Below the pieces are notes generated by a model that ran no database searches, had not been told where the DNA came from, and was given only the letters and a program-made list of their open reading frames with translations. Below are positions 25,508-35,976 of a stretch of 64,000 nt of DNA, piece by piece. A program made the translations under genes and the position numbers. Numbering within the stretch: the first letter of the stretch is position 1; every line of letters begins with the position of its first letter. The stretch comes from Hymenobacter plasmatis (GTDB lineage Bacteria; Bacteroidota; Bacteroidia; Cytophagales; Hymenobacteraceae), in contig NZ_JAJFAW010000003.1 in the NCBI RefSeq assembly GCF_020711255.1, positions 62,001 to 126,000 on the forward strand, read 5' to 3'.

Positions 25508-25685
25508 GTTGAGGAGAACGGCTGCCCACCCAGGACAGTCGTCGGCCGGGGCGGCACCACTAGGCGTGCCGTCCCAAACCGGCCGATGCCTCAGCCCCAT
25601 TAAACTGAACTGTGAGTAAGGTATTACTCTTGGATGCTCTTAGTTAAGAAACCAAAAAGCCTCTACTGCTACAGTAGAGGCTTTT
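25508..25685 (+). ncRNA. Candidate structured ncRNA upstream of rtcB
   Basis: A closing stem GTTGAGG (25508-25514) with CCTCAGC (25589-25595) encloses a small hairpin, GGCTG...CAGTC (25520-25540), and a long one, TCGGCCGG...CCGGCCGA (25542-25586), which continues with GGCGGCAC and GTGCCGTC. Together this is a three-way junction. A rho-independent terminator ends at 25685, before rtcB begins at 25759, so a separate transcript must end here. I do not recognise a known riboswitch or RNA family. No TAnnTTTG is evident upstream. Confidence 0.5.
25654..25685 (+). terminator. Terminator between the candidate ncRNA and rtcB
   Basis: AGCCTCTACTG-ctac-AGTAGAGGCT flanked by A and T runs, so it can work in both directions. 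It lies in a divergent gene gap where no coding transcript should end. Confidence 0.8.
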
Positions 25686-25758
25686 CTGTGGCCTTTGCTT
25701 GCGAAAACATCACACGGGGCGGCTCGTACACCCATTCCTTCACCATCTAATCTCCGCT

Positions 25759-27159
25759 ATGGCCAATCAGCTCCGGGGCAACGACCTCCGCAAAATCGGC
25801 TTTCCCGAAGGCCCCGCCATTGGCCGCGCCCTCGACGTGCTGGCCCAAAAGGACTTTCGCAAAATGGACAAAGGCAGCGCCCTGGCCTTGCTCAAGCAAA
25901 TCAAGGACGACCCGTTTAAGTACGTGCGTGACGAAAACTGGCGGCCCGTAGCCGAGCTGCTGGTGCCGCAGCCCTCGCGCAACGTGGCCTTGAAGCCCGA
26001 AGTAAAAGACTACCGCCGCTACGGCAACGACTTCATCGAGGATGGCGCGCGCCGGCAAATGGACGTGGCCATGCAGCTGCCCATCACCCTCGACGGTGCC
26101 CTCATGCCCGACGCCCACCAGGGCTACGGCCTGCCCATTGGCGGCGTGCTGGCCACCGACAACGCCGTGATTCCCTACGGCGTGGGCATGGACATTGGCT
26201 GCCGCATGGCGCTGTCGGTGTTTGAGCTACCGCCCGCCTACCTCGAGCAGCGCCGCCAGGAGCTGCGCAAGCTGCTGCTGCACCACACCAAGTTTGGCAA
26301 CAAAGAGGTGTTCAGCAAGGTGAACACCGACGACCCCATCTTCGAGCGGCCCGAGTTTCGGGAGATTGGTGTGGCCCGCCAGAAGCTGGACTCGGCGGTG
26401 AAGCAGCTGGGCTCGTCGGGCTCCGGCAACCACTTCGTGGAGTTCGGGATGGTGGACATCACCGACCCCACCAACGACCTGCACCTGCCCGTGGGCCAGT
26501 ATGTGGGCGTGCTCTCGCACAGCGGCTCGCGGGGGCTGGGGGCGGCCATTGCGCAGCACTACACCAAAGTGGCCATGGACAAATGCCCCCTTCCGCCCGA
26601 AGCCCGCCACCTGGCCTGGCTCTCGCTCGACTCGCAGGAAGGGCAGGAGTATTGGGCGGCCATGAACCTGGCCGGCGACTACGCCTCGGCCTGCCACCAC
26701 GACATTCACAAGCGCATCAGCAAAGCCCTGGGCGAAAAACCCCTGGCCCAGGTCGAAAACCACCACAACTTCGCCTGGAAGGAGGTGCTGGCCGACGGGC
26801 GCGCCGCCATAGTGCACCGCAAGGGGGCCACGCCCGCGGGCCAGGGCGTGCTCGGCATCATTCCCGGCTCTATGACGGCCCCCGGCTACATCGTGCGGGG
26901 CCGCGGCGAGCGGGATTCACTCAGCTCGGCCTCGCACGGCGCGGGCCGGCGCCTCTCGCGCACGCAGGCCAAGGCCAAGATTACCGAAGGCGAGCTGCGC
27001 CGCGAGCTGCGCGACCACGGAGTTGAGCTAATGGGCGGCGGCCTCGACGAAGCCCCCGCCGCCTACAAAGACATCCGCCAGGTAATGGCCCACCAGCGCG
27101 ACCTCGTGGACGTACTGGGCTCGTTTACTCCGAAAATCGTGCGCATGGATGGCGCTTAA
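25759..27159 (+). CDS. rtcB: RtcB-type RNA ligase
   Basis: A 466-residue protein. Motifs in order: DAHQGYGLPIGGV, then GVGMDIGCRMAL with the metal-binding Cys, GSGNHFVEFG, SHSGSRGLG, NHHNFAWKE, and SHGAGRRLSR with the His guanylated by GTP. The C-terminus EAPAAYKDIRQVM is typical. RtcB joins RNA 3'-phosphate or 2',3'-cyclic phosphate ends to 5'-OH ends. MANQLRGND is chosen as start. No rtcA, rtcR or archease gene is adjacent; instead a structured RNA candidate with its own terminator lies immediately upstream. Confidence 0.95.
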   Translation: MANQLRGNDLRKIGFPEGPAIGRALDVLAQKDFRKMDKGSALALLKQIKDDPFKYVRDENWRPVAELLVPQPSRNVALKPEVKDYRRYGNDFIEDGARRQMDVAMQLPITLDGALMPDAHQGYGLPIGGVLATDNAVIPYGVGMDIGCRMALSVFELPPAYLEQRRQELRKLLLHHTKFGNKEVFSKVNTDDPIFERPEFREIGVARQKLDSAVKQLGSSGSGNHFVEFGMVDITDPTNDLHLPVGQYVGVLSHSGSRGLGAAIAQHYTKVAMDKCPLPPEARHLAWLSLDSQEGQEYWAAMNLAGDYASACHHDIHKRISKALGEKPLAQVENHHNFAWKEVLADGRAAIVHRKGATPAGQGVLGIIPGSMTAPGYIVRGRGERDSLSSASHGAGRRLSRTQAKAKITEGELRRELRDHGVELMGGGLDEAPAAYKDIRQVMAHQRDLVDVLGSFTPKIVRMDGA

Positions 27160-27318
27160 TACCGTGGCTGGCTGCTGCTGTGCGGCGGGTTCGCTGCCAG
27201 CGAGGTCGGTACCTATGGCGAAGCCGCACAAATTGTCGCCGTCGGCAATCCGATAGCTGAGCCGCCCGCGTAGGTCCGGCTATGTCCAAAAGGACAGTTG
27301 TTTTCATAGCTCAGAAAG

Positions 27319-27345
27319 CCTCTCGCCCTTGGCGAGGGGTTTTTT
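27319..27345 (+). terminator. Terminator downstream of rtcB
   Basis: CCTCTCGCC-ctt-GGCGAGGGG followed by TTTTTT. The 27160-27318 stretch before it shows no gene. Confidence 0.88.
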
Positions 27346-27372
27346 ATTGCCCGCACCCAACGCAGCAAACAC

Positions 27373-27405
27373 AAAAAAAAGCCCCGCCTGATGCAGGCGG
27401 GACTT
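27373..27405 (-). terminator. Terminator of the T9SS cargo gene
   Basis: On the minus strand GTCCCGCCTG-cat-CAGGCGGGGC followed by eight T residues, 45 bp past the stop codon. Confidence 0.9.
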
Positions 27406-27449
27406 TCTCAATACCAGTCAGGAATGCTTTCCTGGCTGCAGCATTTAAT

Positions 27450-30400
27450 TTACTGCACTACCAGGCGTTTGGCTACGAGGCCAGCGGCGGTACGGGCCAG
27501 CACGGAATACACGCCGGGGGCCAGGCCCGTTACGGGCAGCTCCAGCGTTTTGCCAGCGCCGGCGGCCAGCGTGCGCGTCAGCATCACGCGGCCCACGTTG
27601 TCGACCACCGTTACTACCGTGGCCTGATTGCCGCGGAGCGACAAGGGCAGGAGCAGGGTAGCCGCGCCGTGAGCCGGGTTGGGGTAAACGCTGGCCAGTT
27701 GAGCCAGGGCGGCCGGAGCCGTGGCCAGTACGCGGGCCTGCGTGGTGAAGAGCACGGCGTAGCGGCCACCAGCTGCACCATTCGCCGCCAGATTCAGGCT
27801 CAACGAATTGGCGGTGGCCAGGTCGGTGAAGGTGCCGGTCAGGGCGTCGCGCAGATAGGCGTGGTAGTTGCCGGGCAGGTTGGCGAGGTTGTCAACCGTC
27901 AACGTGTAGGTGCCGGCCGTGAGGGCGGCCACGCGCAGGGGCAGCAGCACGTCGGCGTTGCCGAGGGCGGGCAGGCCGTTGATGGCGAGTGGCTCAGCGG
28001 CAGCGGTTTCGGTGGCCAAAGTCAGGCCATTGGGCGCGGGCAGGGCAACGGCATCAAACGCGCCGTCGAAGCTGGCGGTGGCGCCTTGCTCAAAGTACAT
28101 GGTCGCCTGGGTGCGGGCCGTGGCGTTGCCCAAGGCCAGCGTCAGCTGGGGCCGGGTGTCGGCGGTGCCGCGCTGGAAGGGCGTATTGTCGAACGTGGTC
28201 AGGCGCTCGGCGTTGGTGAAGGCAATGCTGCCGACTAGCCCTGGGCTGGTGCGAACGAAGAAGCCCTGCGCCACGGGCAGCACGTTGGAGCCCCCGTTGT
28301 TACGCACGCCGTTGACGTAGCTGGCATAAGAACCGGTGTACTGGCCACTGCTCTTGAACACGTACAGCGCCTGCTCCATGTTGACGAGGCGGTTGTTGCT
28401 AATCATCTTGTTCCAGTCGAGGGGCGCGGGGTAGGGGTTGCCGCGCAGGTGCCAGCCGCTCTGGGCTTGGGGGCCGCGGGTCAGGCCAATGGGGTTCAGG
28501 TCGTCACTGGCAGTGCTCAGCGAGCCGTTGTTGAGGGTGCCCACAAAATCTACTATGGCCTGGGCCGAGATGTTCACCGTGTAGCCACGGGTCACCCGCA
28601 GAGGGTCAGCAGTCGAGTTCGGCGAGAAAAAGCCTTTATCAAAATCGATGGAGCCGGCACTGCCACTCGTGGTCACGCGGGTTTCGTTGTAGCCGTACAC
28701 GTTAGGGAAAGGCGTGGCGGTATTGCCCACGGTGTTGTAAGCAGGGTTCACAACGGGTGTGAAAACGCCTGGTACCGCCAAGTCGGCCACCGTGCTGTTG
28801 GCCACCGGCGAGCTATAGTGGCGGTAGCCCACGCTGCTATTGCGGCTGGGGTCGATGTAGCGCTGCACCGAGGCGGTACCAATTACAAGGCCGCCGGTAT
28901 TATCTACCAGTGCCGTGCCGTCGATGGAAGAAAGCAGGGTAAATGCCTGGTTGTTGGTATTCAGGCTGCCGAGTTGCAAGCGTACCACTTGCTTCACGCC
29001 CACCGGCTGGCTCAACGTAAGGCCAGATAGATTCACCACGGCTAGGTTGAGTACCTCGCTGGGCAGGCCCGGGCCCGTTACTTGGGCTACAGTGCCGTTG
29101 TAGGCGTAGCTGGCAGCCGGGCTAAAGAAGCGGGAGCCGCTTACCTGCACCGCACCCACCGCACCGGTGGTCGCAATACCAGCCGGGTCGCAGATGGCGA
29201 GAGCCGCACTGGCTTCCAGCACAAAGTTGCCGGGGCCGGTTATCGGCTGGCAGTTTTGCAGCAGCGCACCTCCCGATTGCACGATGAGGGTACCCGCTAC
29301 GTTGAGCTGGCCCACTAGCGTGGCCACGCCCGTCTTCGTGATGGTTACGTTGTTGTAGCTGCCCGAAATGTTGCGGGTGTTGTCCACTACAAGGTCGGTC
29401 AGAGCCGGCGCCGTACCCTGGCCGCTCAGGTTGATAACGTAGGGGTTGTTGGTCTGGCTGTTGTTGGGAATGCTCAGCGTGCCCGAGTTCGTACCAATCG
29501 AAGTGGGCGTAAACGTGAGGCTGAACGTAGCGGAGCTGTTGGGGGCCACGCTCGTGGGCGCGGTGCCGCTGAAGGCAAACGGGCCGGTCAGGGCGAAGGT
29601 GCCGAGGGTGAGGTTATCGGTGGCGCTGCCGTTCGTAATGGTGAAAGTCACCGGGGCCGAGGAGCTGCCCTGCGTGGTGCTGGCAAAGCCACTGAAGCTG
29701 CCGCCGTTGCCAATCGCATTGCCGCCCTGGCTTACGGCAATTAGGGGGTTGGGAGTAGCCACCTGGCCATTACCACTGAGGTTGACGGTGTATACAGCGG
29801 CGTTCGAAGCGTTGGAATTAATCACCAACGTCCCGGTGCGCGTACCCGATGCAGTAGGCGTAAACGTCACACTCACCGTAGCCGTGCCGCCGGCGGGCAC
29901 CGTAGTGGGAGCGGTGCCACTCACGGCAAAGTTGCCGGTGGTGGTGATGCTGCTAATCGTGAGCGGGTCGGCGCTGCTGTTGGTCAGCGTGAAAGCCACC
30001 GGTGCACTGGTCGTGCCCACCAGTTGGTTGCCAAAGTTATAGGCAGTGCCATTGTTGGGGTAGCTGGTGCCGCCCTGCGTAACGGCCAGCGTAGGCGCTG
30101 GCACCGGCACGGCATTTACCGTAAACGTAGCCGCGGCCGACGTGCCCCCACCGGGAGCCGGGTTGGTAACGGTAACGGGGTAAGCGCCGGGCGTCGCCTG
30201 GTCGGCCGCCGACAGAGCAATAGTGAGCTGGGTAGCCGAAACGAAGGTGGTGGTGCGCGCCGCGCCGTTGAAGTTGACCACCGAAGAGGCCAGGAAGTTG
30301 GTGCCATTCACCGTCAGCGTCTGCGCGGCGGTGCCGGCCGTCACGGCCGCGGGGGACAGGCTGGTAATGGTCGGGGCCGGGTTATTCACCACCGGTGCAT

Positions 30401-32219
30401 TCACTGTAAATGTGGCGGGGGCCGAGGTGCCTCCGCCCGGAGCGGCATTGGCAACCGTCACGCCGTAAGTGCCCGGGGTCGCAATATCAGAAGCCGGAAT
30501 GGCGGCCGTTACCTGGGTCGCTGACACGAAAGTGGTGGTACGGGCCACGCCGTTGAAGCTCACCGACGATCCGCTGATGAAGCCCGTGCCATTGACCGTG
30601 AGGGTAAATCCAGGGTCACCAGCCGTAGCCGAGTTGGGCGATAGACTGGTAATGGTGGGGGCGGGGTTGGGCGCAGCCGCCGTGGTGAAGCTGGTGGTAG
30701 CGGCCCCCGAGGTAGCGCCGCCCGCGCAGTTGCTCACAATGCTCACGGCGTAAGCCGTATTGGGCGTGAGGCCGGTCAGGGTCACGGGCGAGGCACTAAC
30801 GGTTTGGGTGCTGGCCGTACCGCCCGTTGGCGTTAGGGTAAAAGTGTAATTTGTGGCCGTAGCGCTGGCCGTGAAGCTCACGGTGGCCGAATTGCTGGTC
30901 ACGTTGCTGGCCGCCGCGTTGGTAGGTGCGTCGCACGGCGTAGGCGTGGTTCCCGTGGTGCTAAAAGTGGTGCTAACGGCGCTGGAGGTGAGAACTCCAT
31001 TGAAGCAGTTGCTCACGATGCTCACGGTATAACTAGTGCCGGGCGTCAGGCCCGTCAGGGCTACCGGCGAAGAAGTCGCCGTTTGGGTAGTAGCGGTGCC
31101 ACCGGCGGGCGTCACGGTCACGGTATAGTTAGTGGCCGAGGCGCTGGCCGTGAAGCTCACCGAGGCCGAGGTATTGGTAATGCCGCCAGCGGTAGGGTTG
31201 GTGGGGGCGTTGCAAGTGGGGGGGGTGAGGGGAAAGGCAATGTCGAATACGTTGAAGCCAGATGTATAAGCGCCTGCTGAAACATTCCTCTTATTACTAG
31301 CAACCCCTGTACTCAGGTCTAAATCAAAGATGTTAAAGGCTGAAAGGCCGCTTACCGGCGCTTGTATCTGGCCTAATAGGCCGGTGGTGGAGCTATTTGC
31401 AATGTCAAGGCTTAGGTACAAAGAGGTGCTCAGGTTATCAGGACCATACTGAACAGTAGCCTGCGTAGTAAGTGTACCAGCATCGGGGGGGCTTTGAATG
31501 GAAAGAATGCTGCCGTTTACTTTGTCGATGTCGTAGAGCGAAGTGCTAGTGCTGGTAACGGAAGAATTGGAATAGGCGGCCGTGACCACGCCCGGCGTTT
31601 TGCCGGCGTTGGGGTCGCCGGGAGCATACGCCAGGGAGCTAGCGGCGAAAATGACCGAGCCGTCGATGGGGCTCAGCCGATAGTTGGCGCCTGTGGTGCT
31701 TACTACCCGAATTTGGTCGACGATGGGGTTGAAGTCGAAGCCAATCTGACCTGCCGTAGCGCTGCCCAGGTTTATAGTGATAACACTGCCCACTGGCGTA
31801 ACCGCTCCGGTGCCAAAGTTCACGGTATACACTTGGGCATTATCCGTGGTAGCGGCTGAATTGTAGCCCAGTGCGTATAACTGCCCGGTTTTGGGGCGCG
31901 AGTCGATACCTACCAGAACCTGTCCGGTCGAGACCCCGGTAACCAGAACTGCAAGGGAGGCCGGATTTACACCACCCGAAAAATTAATAGCAGTAAAGAA
32001 GGAAACAAGACCTTGGTCACCCTTGTTGGCTCCCGCTAAAAATAAAGCATTGCTGCCTGCCTGAATGTCCTGTGTTGCGGTACCGAGGCCGTAAAATCTG
32101 TCTGGGGTCTGGGCTTGAGCCGCAAAGCTACCCAGCACCAGCACCGCACTTAGCGCAACAGTCAAAATACGACGGAGCTGCCGGCCCGGAGGTAGCAGCA
32201 AAAGTAGGGGTGTTAACAT
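27450..32219 (-). CDS. Large T9SS-secreted multidomain surface protein
   Basis: A protein of about 1589 residues. After a signal peptide ending FAAQAQ comes a DUF4394 domain (about 40-320; [16 protein letters not shown]). Then follow two fibronectin III repeats, two IPT/TIG repeats (each opening PTITSLSP and containing VSFNG or VNFNG), two choice-of-anchor-D-type repeats (each with FTPT and NLSG), and a long C-terminal region. It ends with a type A sorting domain ([17 protein letters not shown] ... [20 protein letters not shown]), which directs export by the type IX system and anchoring or release at the surface. The role is probably adhesive or structural. The start could also be at 32255. 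Confidence 0.9.
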   Translation of the reverse strand: MLTPLLLLLPPGRQLRRILTVALSAVLVLGSFAAQAQTPDRFYGLGTATQDIQAGSNALFLAGANKGDQGLVSFFTAINFSGGVNPASLAVLVTGVSTGQVLVGIDSRPKTGQLYALGYNSAATTDNAQVYTVNFGTGAVTPVGSVITINLGSATAGQIGFDFNPIVDQIRVVSTTGANYRLSPIDGSVIFAASSLAYAPGDPNAGKTPGVVTAAYSNSSVTSTSTSLYDIDKVNGSILSIQSPPDAGTLTTQATVQYGPDNLSTSLYLSLDIANSSTTGLLGQIQAPVSGLSAFNIFDLDLSTGVASNKRNVSAGAYTSGFNVFDIAFPLTPPTCNAPTNPTAGGITNTSASVSFTASASATNYTVTVTPAGGTATTQTATSSPVALTGLTPGTSYTVSIVSNCFNGVLTSSAVSTTFSTTGTTPTPCDAPTNAAASNVTSNSATVSFTASATATNYTFTLTPTGGTASTQTVSASPVTLTGLTPNTAYAVSIVSNCAGGATSGAATTSFTTAAAPNPAPTITSLSPNSATAGDPGFTLTVNGTGFISGSSVSFNGVARTTTFVSATQVTAAIPASDIATPGTYGVTVANAAPGGGTSAPATFTVNAPVVNNPAPTITSLSPAAVTAGTAAQTLTVNGTNFLASSVVNFNGAARTTTFVSATQLTIALSAADQATPGAYPVTVTNPAPGGGTSAAATFTVNAVPVPAPTLAVTQGGTSYPNNGTAYNFGNQLVGTTSAPVAFTLTNSSADPLTISSITTTGNFAVSGTAPTTVPAGGTATVSVTFTPTASGTRTGTLVINSNASNAAVYTVNLSGNGQVATPNPLIAVSQGGNAIGNGGSFSGFASTTQGSSSAPVTFTITNGSATDNLTLGTFALTGPFAFSGTAPTSVAPNSSATFSLTFTPTSIGTNSGTLSIPNNSQTNNPYVINLSGQGTAPALTDLVVDNTRNISGSYNNVTITKTGVATLVGQLNVAGTLIVQSGGALLQNCQPITGPGNFVLEASAALAICDPAGIATTGAVGAVQVSGSRFFSPAASYAYNGTVAQVTGPGLPSEVLNLAVVNLSGLTLSQPVGVKQVVRLQLGSLNTNNQAFTLLSSIDGTALVDNTGGLVIGTASVQRYIDPSRNSSVGYRHYSSPVANSTVADLAVPGVFTPVVNPAYNTVGNTATPFPNVYGYNETRVTTSGSAGSIDFDKGFFSPNSTADPLRVTRGYTVNISAQAIVDFVGTLNNGSLSTASDDLNPIGLTRGPQAQSGWHLRGNPYPAPLDWNKMISNNRLVNMEQALYVFKSSGQYTGSYASYVNGVRNNGGSNVLPVAQGFFVRTSPGLVGSIAFTNAERLTTFDNTPFQRGTADTRPQLTLALGNATARTQATMYFEQGATASFDGAFDAVALPAPNGLTLATETAAAEPLAINGLPALGNADVLLPLRVAALTAGTYTLTVDNLANLPGNYHAYLRDALTGTFTDLATANSLSLNLAANGAAGGRYAVLFTTQARVLATAPAALAQLASVYPNPAHGAATLLLPLSLRGNQATVVTVVDNVGRVMLTRTLAAGAGKTLELPVTGLAPGVYSVLARTAAGLVAKRLVVQ

Positions 32220-32405
32220 AGAATGAATGAAAGGTTTAAGTAAAAAATAAATCAAAGCGAGCCGTGGCGGTTCGGAGGAACGCCTGCGGCGTCACCTACG
32301 TGAGATTTTCGGTTTAAGGATGAGTTTTCGTTGAAAAAGTTAAGCGGAATCATATCAGTTGTCGGCTTGGGGCCCGGGCTAGCTAACATACGCGATACAA
32401 ACTGC

Positions 32406-32921
32406 TTATTCAATGACTCGCACCACATCGCCTACCCGAATGATGCCGCCCTGGGCGATGTGGGCCGTGAGGCCGCCGTAGCCCCGCATGGCGTTGTAGC
32501 CGCCGGGGCCCAGCTCTTCTTCCATGCGCGAGCAGGGGTGGCACTCGCCGGTGATGTCGAGGATAACCTCGTCGCCGATTCGGATTCGGCGGTTCTTCAA
32601 AGCCAGCAGGTTCAATCCGCTTACGGCCAGGTTGCGGCGCAGGCGGCCGGGTTCAATGGGCGCATCCAGCCCCAGAAATTGAGCTACCGATGCCAGGGAT
32701 TCGTGCTGGATAAGCGTGATTTGGCGCTTGCCGCCGGGCTTGGGCCGGGCGTGGTCGCCGAGCATGTGCGAATCGGTTTTCAGCTCAACTTCCTGCACCT
32801 GCACGAGGGGCTCGCGCCGCAGGGGCCGCTGGCCTATCCATTCCAGCCGGCCGGTTTGGGGCAGGGTGGCCAGCAGCTTCGCCACCAACGATTTATCATC
32901 GCCAAAGAAAGGGAATGCCAT
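32406..32921 (-). CDS. MOSC domain protein, short form
   Basis: A 171-residue protein made essentially of one MOSC domain, with the conserved Cys in LDITGECHPCSRMEEELG and a C-terminal GDVVRVIE strand. MOSC domains bind a Mo-cofactor sulfur and are used in sulfur transfer or in reductases; the substrate here is unknown. The start MAFPFFGDD is chosen. It follows the small membrane-protein gene by 28 bp on the same strand and likely shares its promoter at 33458-33465. Confidence 0.87.
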   Translation of the reverse strand: MAFPFFGDDKSLVAKLLATLPQTGRLEWIGQRPLRREPLVQVQEVELKTDSHMLGDHARPKPGGKRQITLIQHESLASVAQFLGLDAPIEPGRLRRNLAVSGLNLLALKNRRIRIGDEVILDITGECHPCSRMEEELGPGGYNAMRGYGGLTAHIAQGGIIRVGDVVRVIE

Positions 32922-32949
32922 AGGAGCGTTTGGGTAGAAGAGGTGAGGA

Positions 32950-33414
32950 TTATAGTTCGTCGGGGGTGCCGAAGCCTTCGCGAATTTCGGTGTGCCGGAT
33001 TTGACCGCCAAGGTTGCCAGCCCGGGCCAGCAGCCCGAAGCTGAGCCCGGTTGCCAGCAGGACCAGCAAGGCCAGCAGCCGGGCGCGCGGCGAGGTATTT
33101 TTCATTAGGAGCAGGGCAAACAGCGCCAGCGCCGCCGCGCCTTCCAGCACCCAAAAGCCCTGCTCGGCCGCCGCGGCATGGGCCTGAATGAGGGCCCGGC
33201 TGACGCGGGGCATGTCCTGCACAATTTTGGCGGCGCCCTCGCCGGTGAACTGAACTGGCAGGCAGAACAGGCCAGCCGCCAGCACTGCCACCAGCCCGGC
33301 CCGCGTCAGGCTGGTATTTTTTTGCCCCAAGCCAGACGCCAGTAGCACAAATGCGAACAGGCTGCCCACTATCGGCACGTGGTTAAAAATGAGGTGAATA
33401 TGGGCTTGGCTCAT
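32950..33414 (-). CDS. Four-helix membrane protein, DUF2231-like
   Basis: A 154-residue protein with four predicted membrane segments. It opens HIHLIFNHVPIVGSLFAF and closes with ARAGNLGGQIRHTEIREGFG. The conserved His residues and the Gly-Gly near the last helix resemble DUF2231-type membrane proteins, some of which are suspected to bind haem. Function is unknown. It is the first gene of a two-gene operon with the MOSC protein, and a good promoter element lies 43 bp upstream. Confidence 0.7.
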   Translation of the reverse strand: MSQAHIHLIFNHVPIVGSLFAFVLLASGLGQKNTSLTRAGLVAVLAAGLFCLPVQFTGEGAAKIVQDMPRVSRALIQAHAAAAEQGFWVLEGAAALALFALLLMKNTSPRARLLALLVLLATGLSFGLLARAGNLGGQIRHTEIREGFGTPDEL

Positions 33415-33457
33415 GCGGGAAGTCAGGAAATAAGCCGGGCTGTAGTGGCTGGCCGGG

Positions 33458-33465
33458 CAAAGCTA
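33458..33465 (-). promoter_or_regulatory. -7 element (TAgcTTTG) of the membrane protein-MOSC operon
   Basis: Exact TAnnTTTG match, 43 bp upstream of the ATG. The remaining interval 33466-33784 shows no gene or clear repeat. Confidence 0.55.
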
Positions 33466-33784
33466 CTTCGGTGCCGCTTGGGCCGGGGCGCAACGCAACC
33501 GTTGGCGGCTCGCCGCGACTCTTGGTTAATGAACTGCTATCAACCACAAATCGTTATTCACCTACTTCCGAATGTCTCCAGCCAAGCCGCTTCGCCGGGC
33601 TATTATGCAATGAAAACCAGGCGGGGGCGTTGCTTGCTTGGGCCATCGGTTTGTTGGGCCAATTCCTTGTAGGACTGCCGGGTTCCTCATCTCGAATGAG
33701 GCTGGCGGCCGGGCCTCACGAGGGATATCTGGCACTGCGCTTGCCATAGTCTGGTCAATGGTCATTCATTTCTGCCTTCTTGCT

Positions 33785-34744
33785 ATGACTCCCCTCCCTC
33801 GTTTTATTAGCCGCCTGGCCGCCCCGCTGCTCCTGGCCCTGCCTTTAACCTTTGCGACTCCCGCCACGGCCCAAACCGCCCCGGCGCCGACCGACGTAAT
33901 CCGCGAAATCACCGATGCCGTGGGCCTCAAGGCGCGCTTTGAGCTGCGCGCCACCCGCGACATCGACAACGCCGCTGCCGTGGTGTACGACGGCAAACGG
34001 TACCTGCTGTACAACCCCGATTTTCTGAGTGCTGTAAACCGCGCCGGCCACACCGATTGGGCGGGCATTAGCATTCTGGCGCACGAAATGGGCCACCACC
34101 TCAACGGCCACACCCTGCGCCCCGGTGGTTCGCAGCCGGCCGATGAGCTGGAAGCCGATGAGTTTTCGGGCTTCGTGCTGCGTAAGCTGGGGGCTAGCCT
34201 AGCCCAGGCCCAGGCGGCCATGGCTACGGTATCAGATGACCAGGGCTCGGCTACGCACCCCGGGCGCACCCCGCGCCTGACCGCAATCAGCGAAGGGTGG
34301 CAGCGCGCCAATGGGCAGATTGTGGCCAGCACACGTTCTGCCGCGCCCTCGGCGGCGCCGGCCGTGGTGGCCAGTGTGCCCCGGCCGGCCGCACGGGAAG
34401 CCCGCAGCAATGTGCCCACGCGCCCGTACCCGGCTACCCGTGGCGATGACACCGATGAACTGGTCGCCATGAGCCAGACAACCGGCGATGCGGTGCGCCT
34501 GGTGGGGCAGCTCACTTTCCGCAGCGACCCCAGCCAGCGCTACTACCTCACCAATGCCCTGAAAGTGGTGCGCGTGGACGATGACGACAATGCCGAAGTG
34601 GTGGGCCGCATCGTCCGCACCACCAACAGTACTTTTCCCTACGTGCTCACGGACAGCCAGCAGCGCCGCCTCTTCATCACGGCGCGCGGCGATGTGTACG
34701 ACAAAGAAGGCCAGCGCGTAGCCAAGCTGCACGACCCCTCGTAA
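33785..34744 (+). CDS. Secreted M48-like metalloprotease domain protein
   Basis: A 319-residue protein with a signal peptide (ending near ATAQT). The zinc-protease motif HEMGHHLNGH is followed by the third-ligand type ELEADEFSGFVL. A low-complexity Ala/Pro/Arg linker (about 180-225) leads to a C-terminal beta-rich domain (RYYLTNALKVVRVDDDDN). It probably acts in the periplasm or at the surface on unknown proteins. The start MTPLPRF is chosen; longer frames lack a signal-like N-terminus. A terminator follows at 34773. Confidence 0.82.
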   Translation: MTPLPRFISRLAAPLLLALPLTFATPATAQTAPAPTDVIREITDAVGLKARFELRATRDIDNAAAVVYDGKRYLLYNPDFLSAVNRAGHTDWAGISILAHEMGHHLNGHTLRPGGSQPADELEADEFSGFVLRKLGASLAQAQAAMATVSDDQGSATHPGRTPRLTAISEGWQRANGQIVASTRSAAPSAAPAVVASVPRPAAREARSNVPTRPYPATRGDDTDELVAMSQTTGDAVRLVGQLTFRSDPSQRYYLTNALKVVRVDDDDNAEVVGRIVRTTNSTFPYVLTDSQQRRLFITARGDVYDKEGQRVAKLHDPS

Positions 34745-34772
34745 GGGCCGAAAAGTCTTCGTGAGAAAGCAG

Positions 34773-34805
34773 AAGCCGACTGGTCAAGTACCGGTCGGCT
34801 TTTTT
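34773..34805 (+). terminator. Terminator of the metalloprotease gene
   Basis: AAGCCGAC-loop-GTCGGCTT followed by TTTTT. Confidence 0.88.
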
Positions 34806-34863
34806 GTGTTGAGCTGGCCCGTTGTTCCTTCGTGGCGGTATTCACGTTGTTTTTCTGCTTCCC

Positions 34864-35778
34864 ATGTCTCTATTGCCGTTTCTGCTCATTGATGCCTTCA
34901 CCACCCAGCCGCTGCGCGGCAATCCTTGTGCGGTGGTACTGGAAGCCGATGCCCTTTCGCCCGCCACCCGCCAGCGCCTGGCCCGCGAGTTCAACCAATC
35001 AGAAACGGCGTTTGTCAACCAGTCGGCGCCGGGCAGTACCGAATTTACGGTGCGCTTTTTCACGCCCGCCGAGGAGATTCCGTTGGCGGGACACCCCACC
35101 ATTGCCACGGTAGCAGCCTTGCTGCACGCGGGCCGGGTGGCTCTGCCGGCCGACGGCTCTCCGCTAGGCCTGACGCTGAACCTGCTGCACGGGCCCATTC
35201 GCGTTGATGTGCTGCCCGGCGCCGCGGGCGAGCTGCCGCTGATTTGGATGACCCAGAGGCGGCCCGTTTTTGGGGCCGTGCATGCGCCTGAAAAAGTGCT
35301 GCCGCTCTTCGGCCTCACGCCCGACGACCTGCTGCCCGGCGCGCCCATCCAAACCGTGAGCACCGGCACGCCCCAGCTCATGGTGCTGCTGCGCGACCAC
35401 GCAGCCCTGCGCCGCGCCCACGTGGCCGATGCCGCCGGCCTGGGCCGCTACCGCGCCGAAAGCGACTTTTTCAGCCCGCACCTGTTTTGCCTGGGCGGGG
35501 CCACGCCGGCTGGCGACACCTTCGCCCGGCACTTCGGCACGCCGCCCGATGTGTCGGAAGACCCCGTCACGGGTTCCGCCACGGGCGGCATGGCGGCCTA
35601 TCTGTGGCACCACGGCTACCTGAGCTCGCCCAATTTCCTGGCCGAGCAGGGCCATGACATGGGCCGCGCCGGCTCGGTGCAAGTGCGCGTGAGCGGCCCG
35701 CCTGAGGCCATCGAAGCCGTGCAGATTGGGGGCACGGGCGTGGTGGTGCTAGAAGGAAGCCTGCGTGGTGATTTGTAG
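34864..35778 (+). CDS. PhzF-family isomerase
   Basis: A 304-residue diaminopimelate-epimerase-fold protein. It has the N-terminal IDAFTTQPLRGNPCAVVLEA, the catalytic Glu in NQSETAFV, PLAGHPTIAT, and the second-half motif EDPVTGSATGGMAAYL. PhzF itself isomerises DHHA in phenazine synthesis, but no phenazine genes are near. In most genomes members of this family have unknown substrates. MSLLPFLL is chosen as start because the upstream 14 codons are not conserved-looking. Confidence 0.92.
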   Translation: MSLLPFLLIDAFTTQPLRGNPCAVVLEADALSPATRQRLAREFNQSETAFVNQSAPGSTEFTVRFFTPAEEIPLAGHPTIATVAALLHAGRVALPADGSPLGLTLNLLHGPIRVDVLPGAAGELPLIWMTQRRPVFGAVHAPEKVLPLFGLTPDDLLPGAPIQTVSTGTPQLMVLLRDHAALRRAHVADAAGLGRYRAESDFFSPHLFCLGGATPAGDTFARHFGTPPDVSEDPVTGSATGGMAAYLWHHGYLSSPNFLAEQGHDMGRAGSVQVRVSGPPEAIEAVQIGGTGVVVLEGSLRGDL

Positions 35779-35891
35779 GGCCGGGCTGCAACCAGGGACG
35801 AATTCGGGTTGTTATGGTTAGCAGTTGAACGTCATGCCGCGCGCAGCGTCTTTACCGCGCGGAACATCTTTACCATTTCGTTATAATCGGC

Positions 35892-35976
35892 TGTCATGCA
35901 GAGCGCAGCGAAGCATCTTATCCCCGCAGAACGAATTGAGCTAACGTGAGAAGATGCTTCCTGCGTCAGCATGACA
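35892..35976. repeat. Palindromic repeat, family B, copy 3, with flanking fragments
   Basis: Begins TGTCATGCAGAGCGCAGCG and ends CGTCAGCATGACA. Partial related sequences flank it (about 35831-35875, CGTCATGCCGCGCGCAGCGT; and 35998-36010, ACTCTGCATGACC), making a composite block in the phzF-mutM gap. Confidence 0.8.

Noticed and set aside
23094..27159. Acetoin (acuABC) or epigenetic locus suggested by the deacetylase
   Set aside because: Neighbours are a J-domain protein and rtcB; no acuA, acuB or acetyltransferase is present.
34864..35778. Phenazine biosynthesis cluster suggested by the PhzF-like gene
   Set aside because: No other phz-type gene is present; PhzF-family proteins are common stand-alone enzymes.
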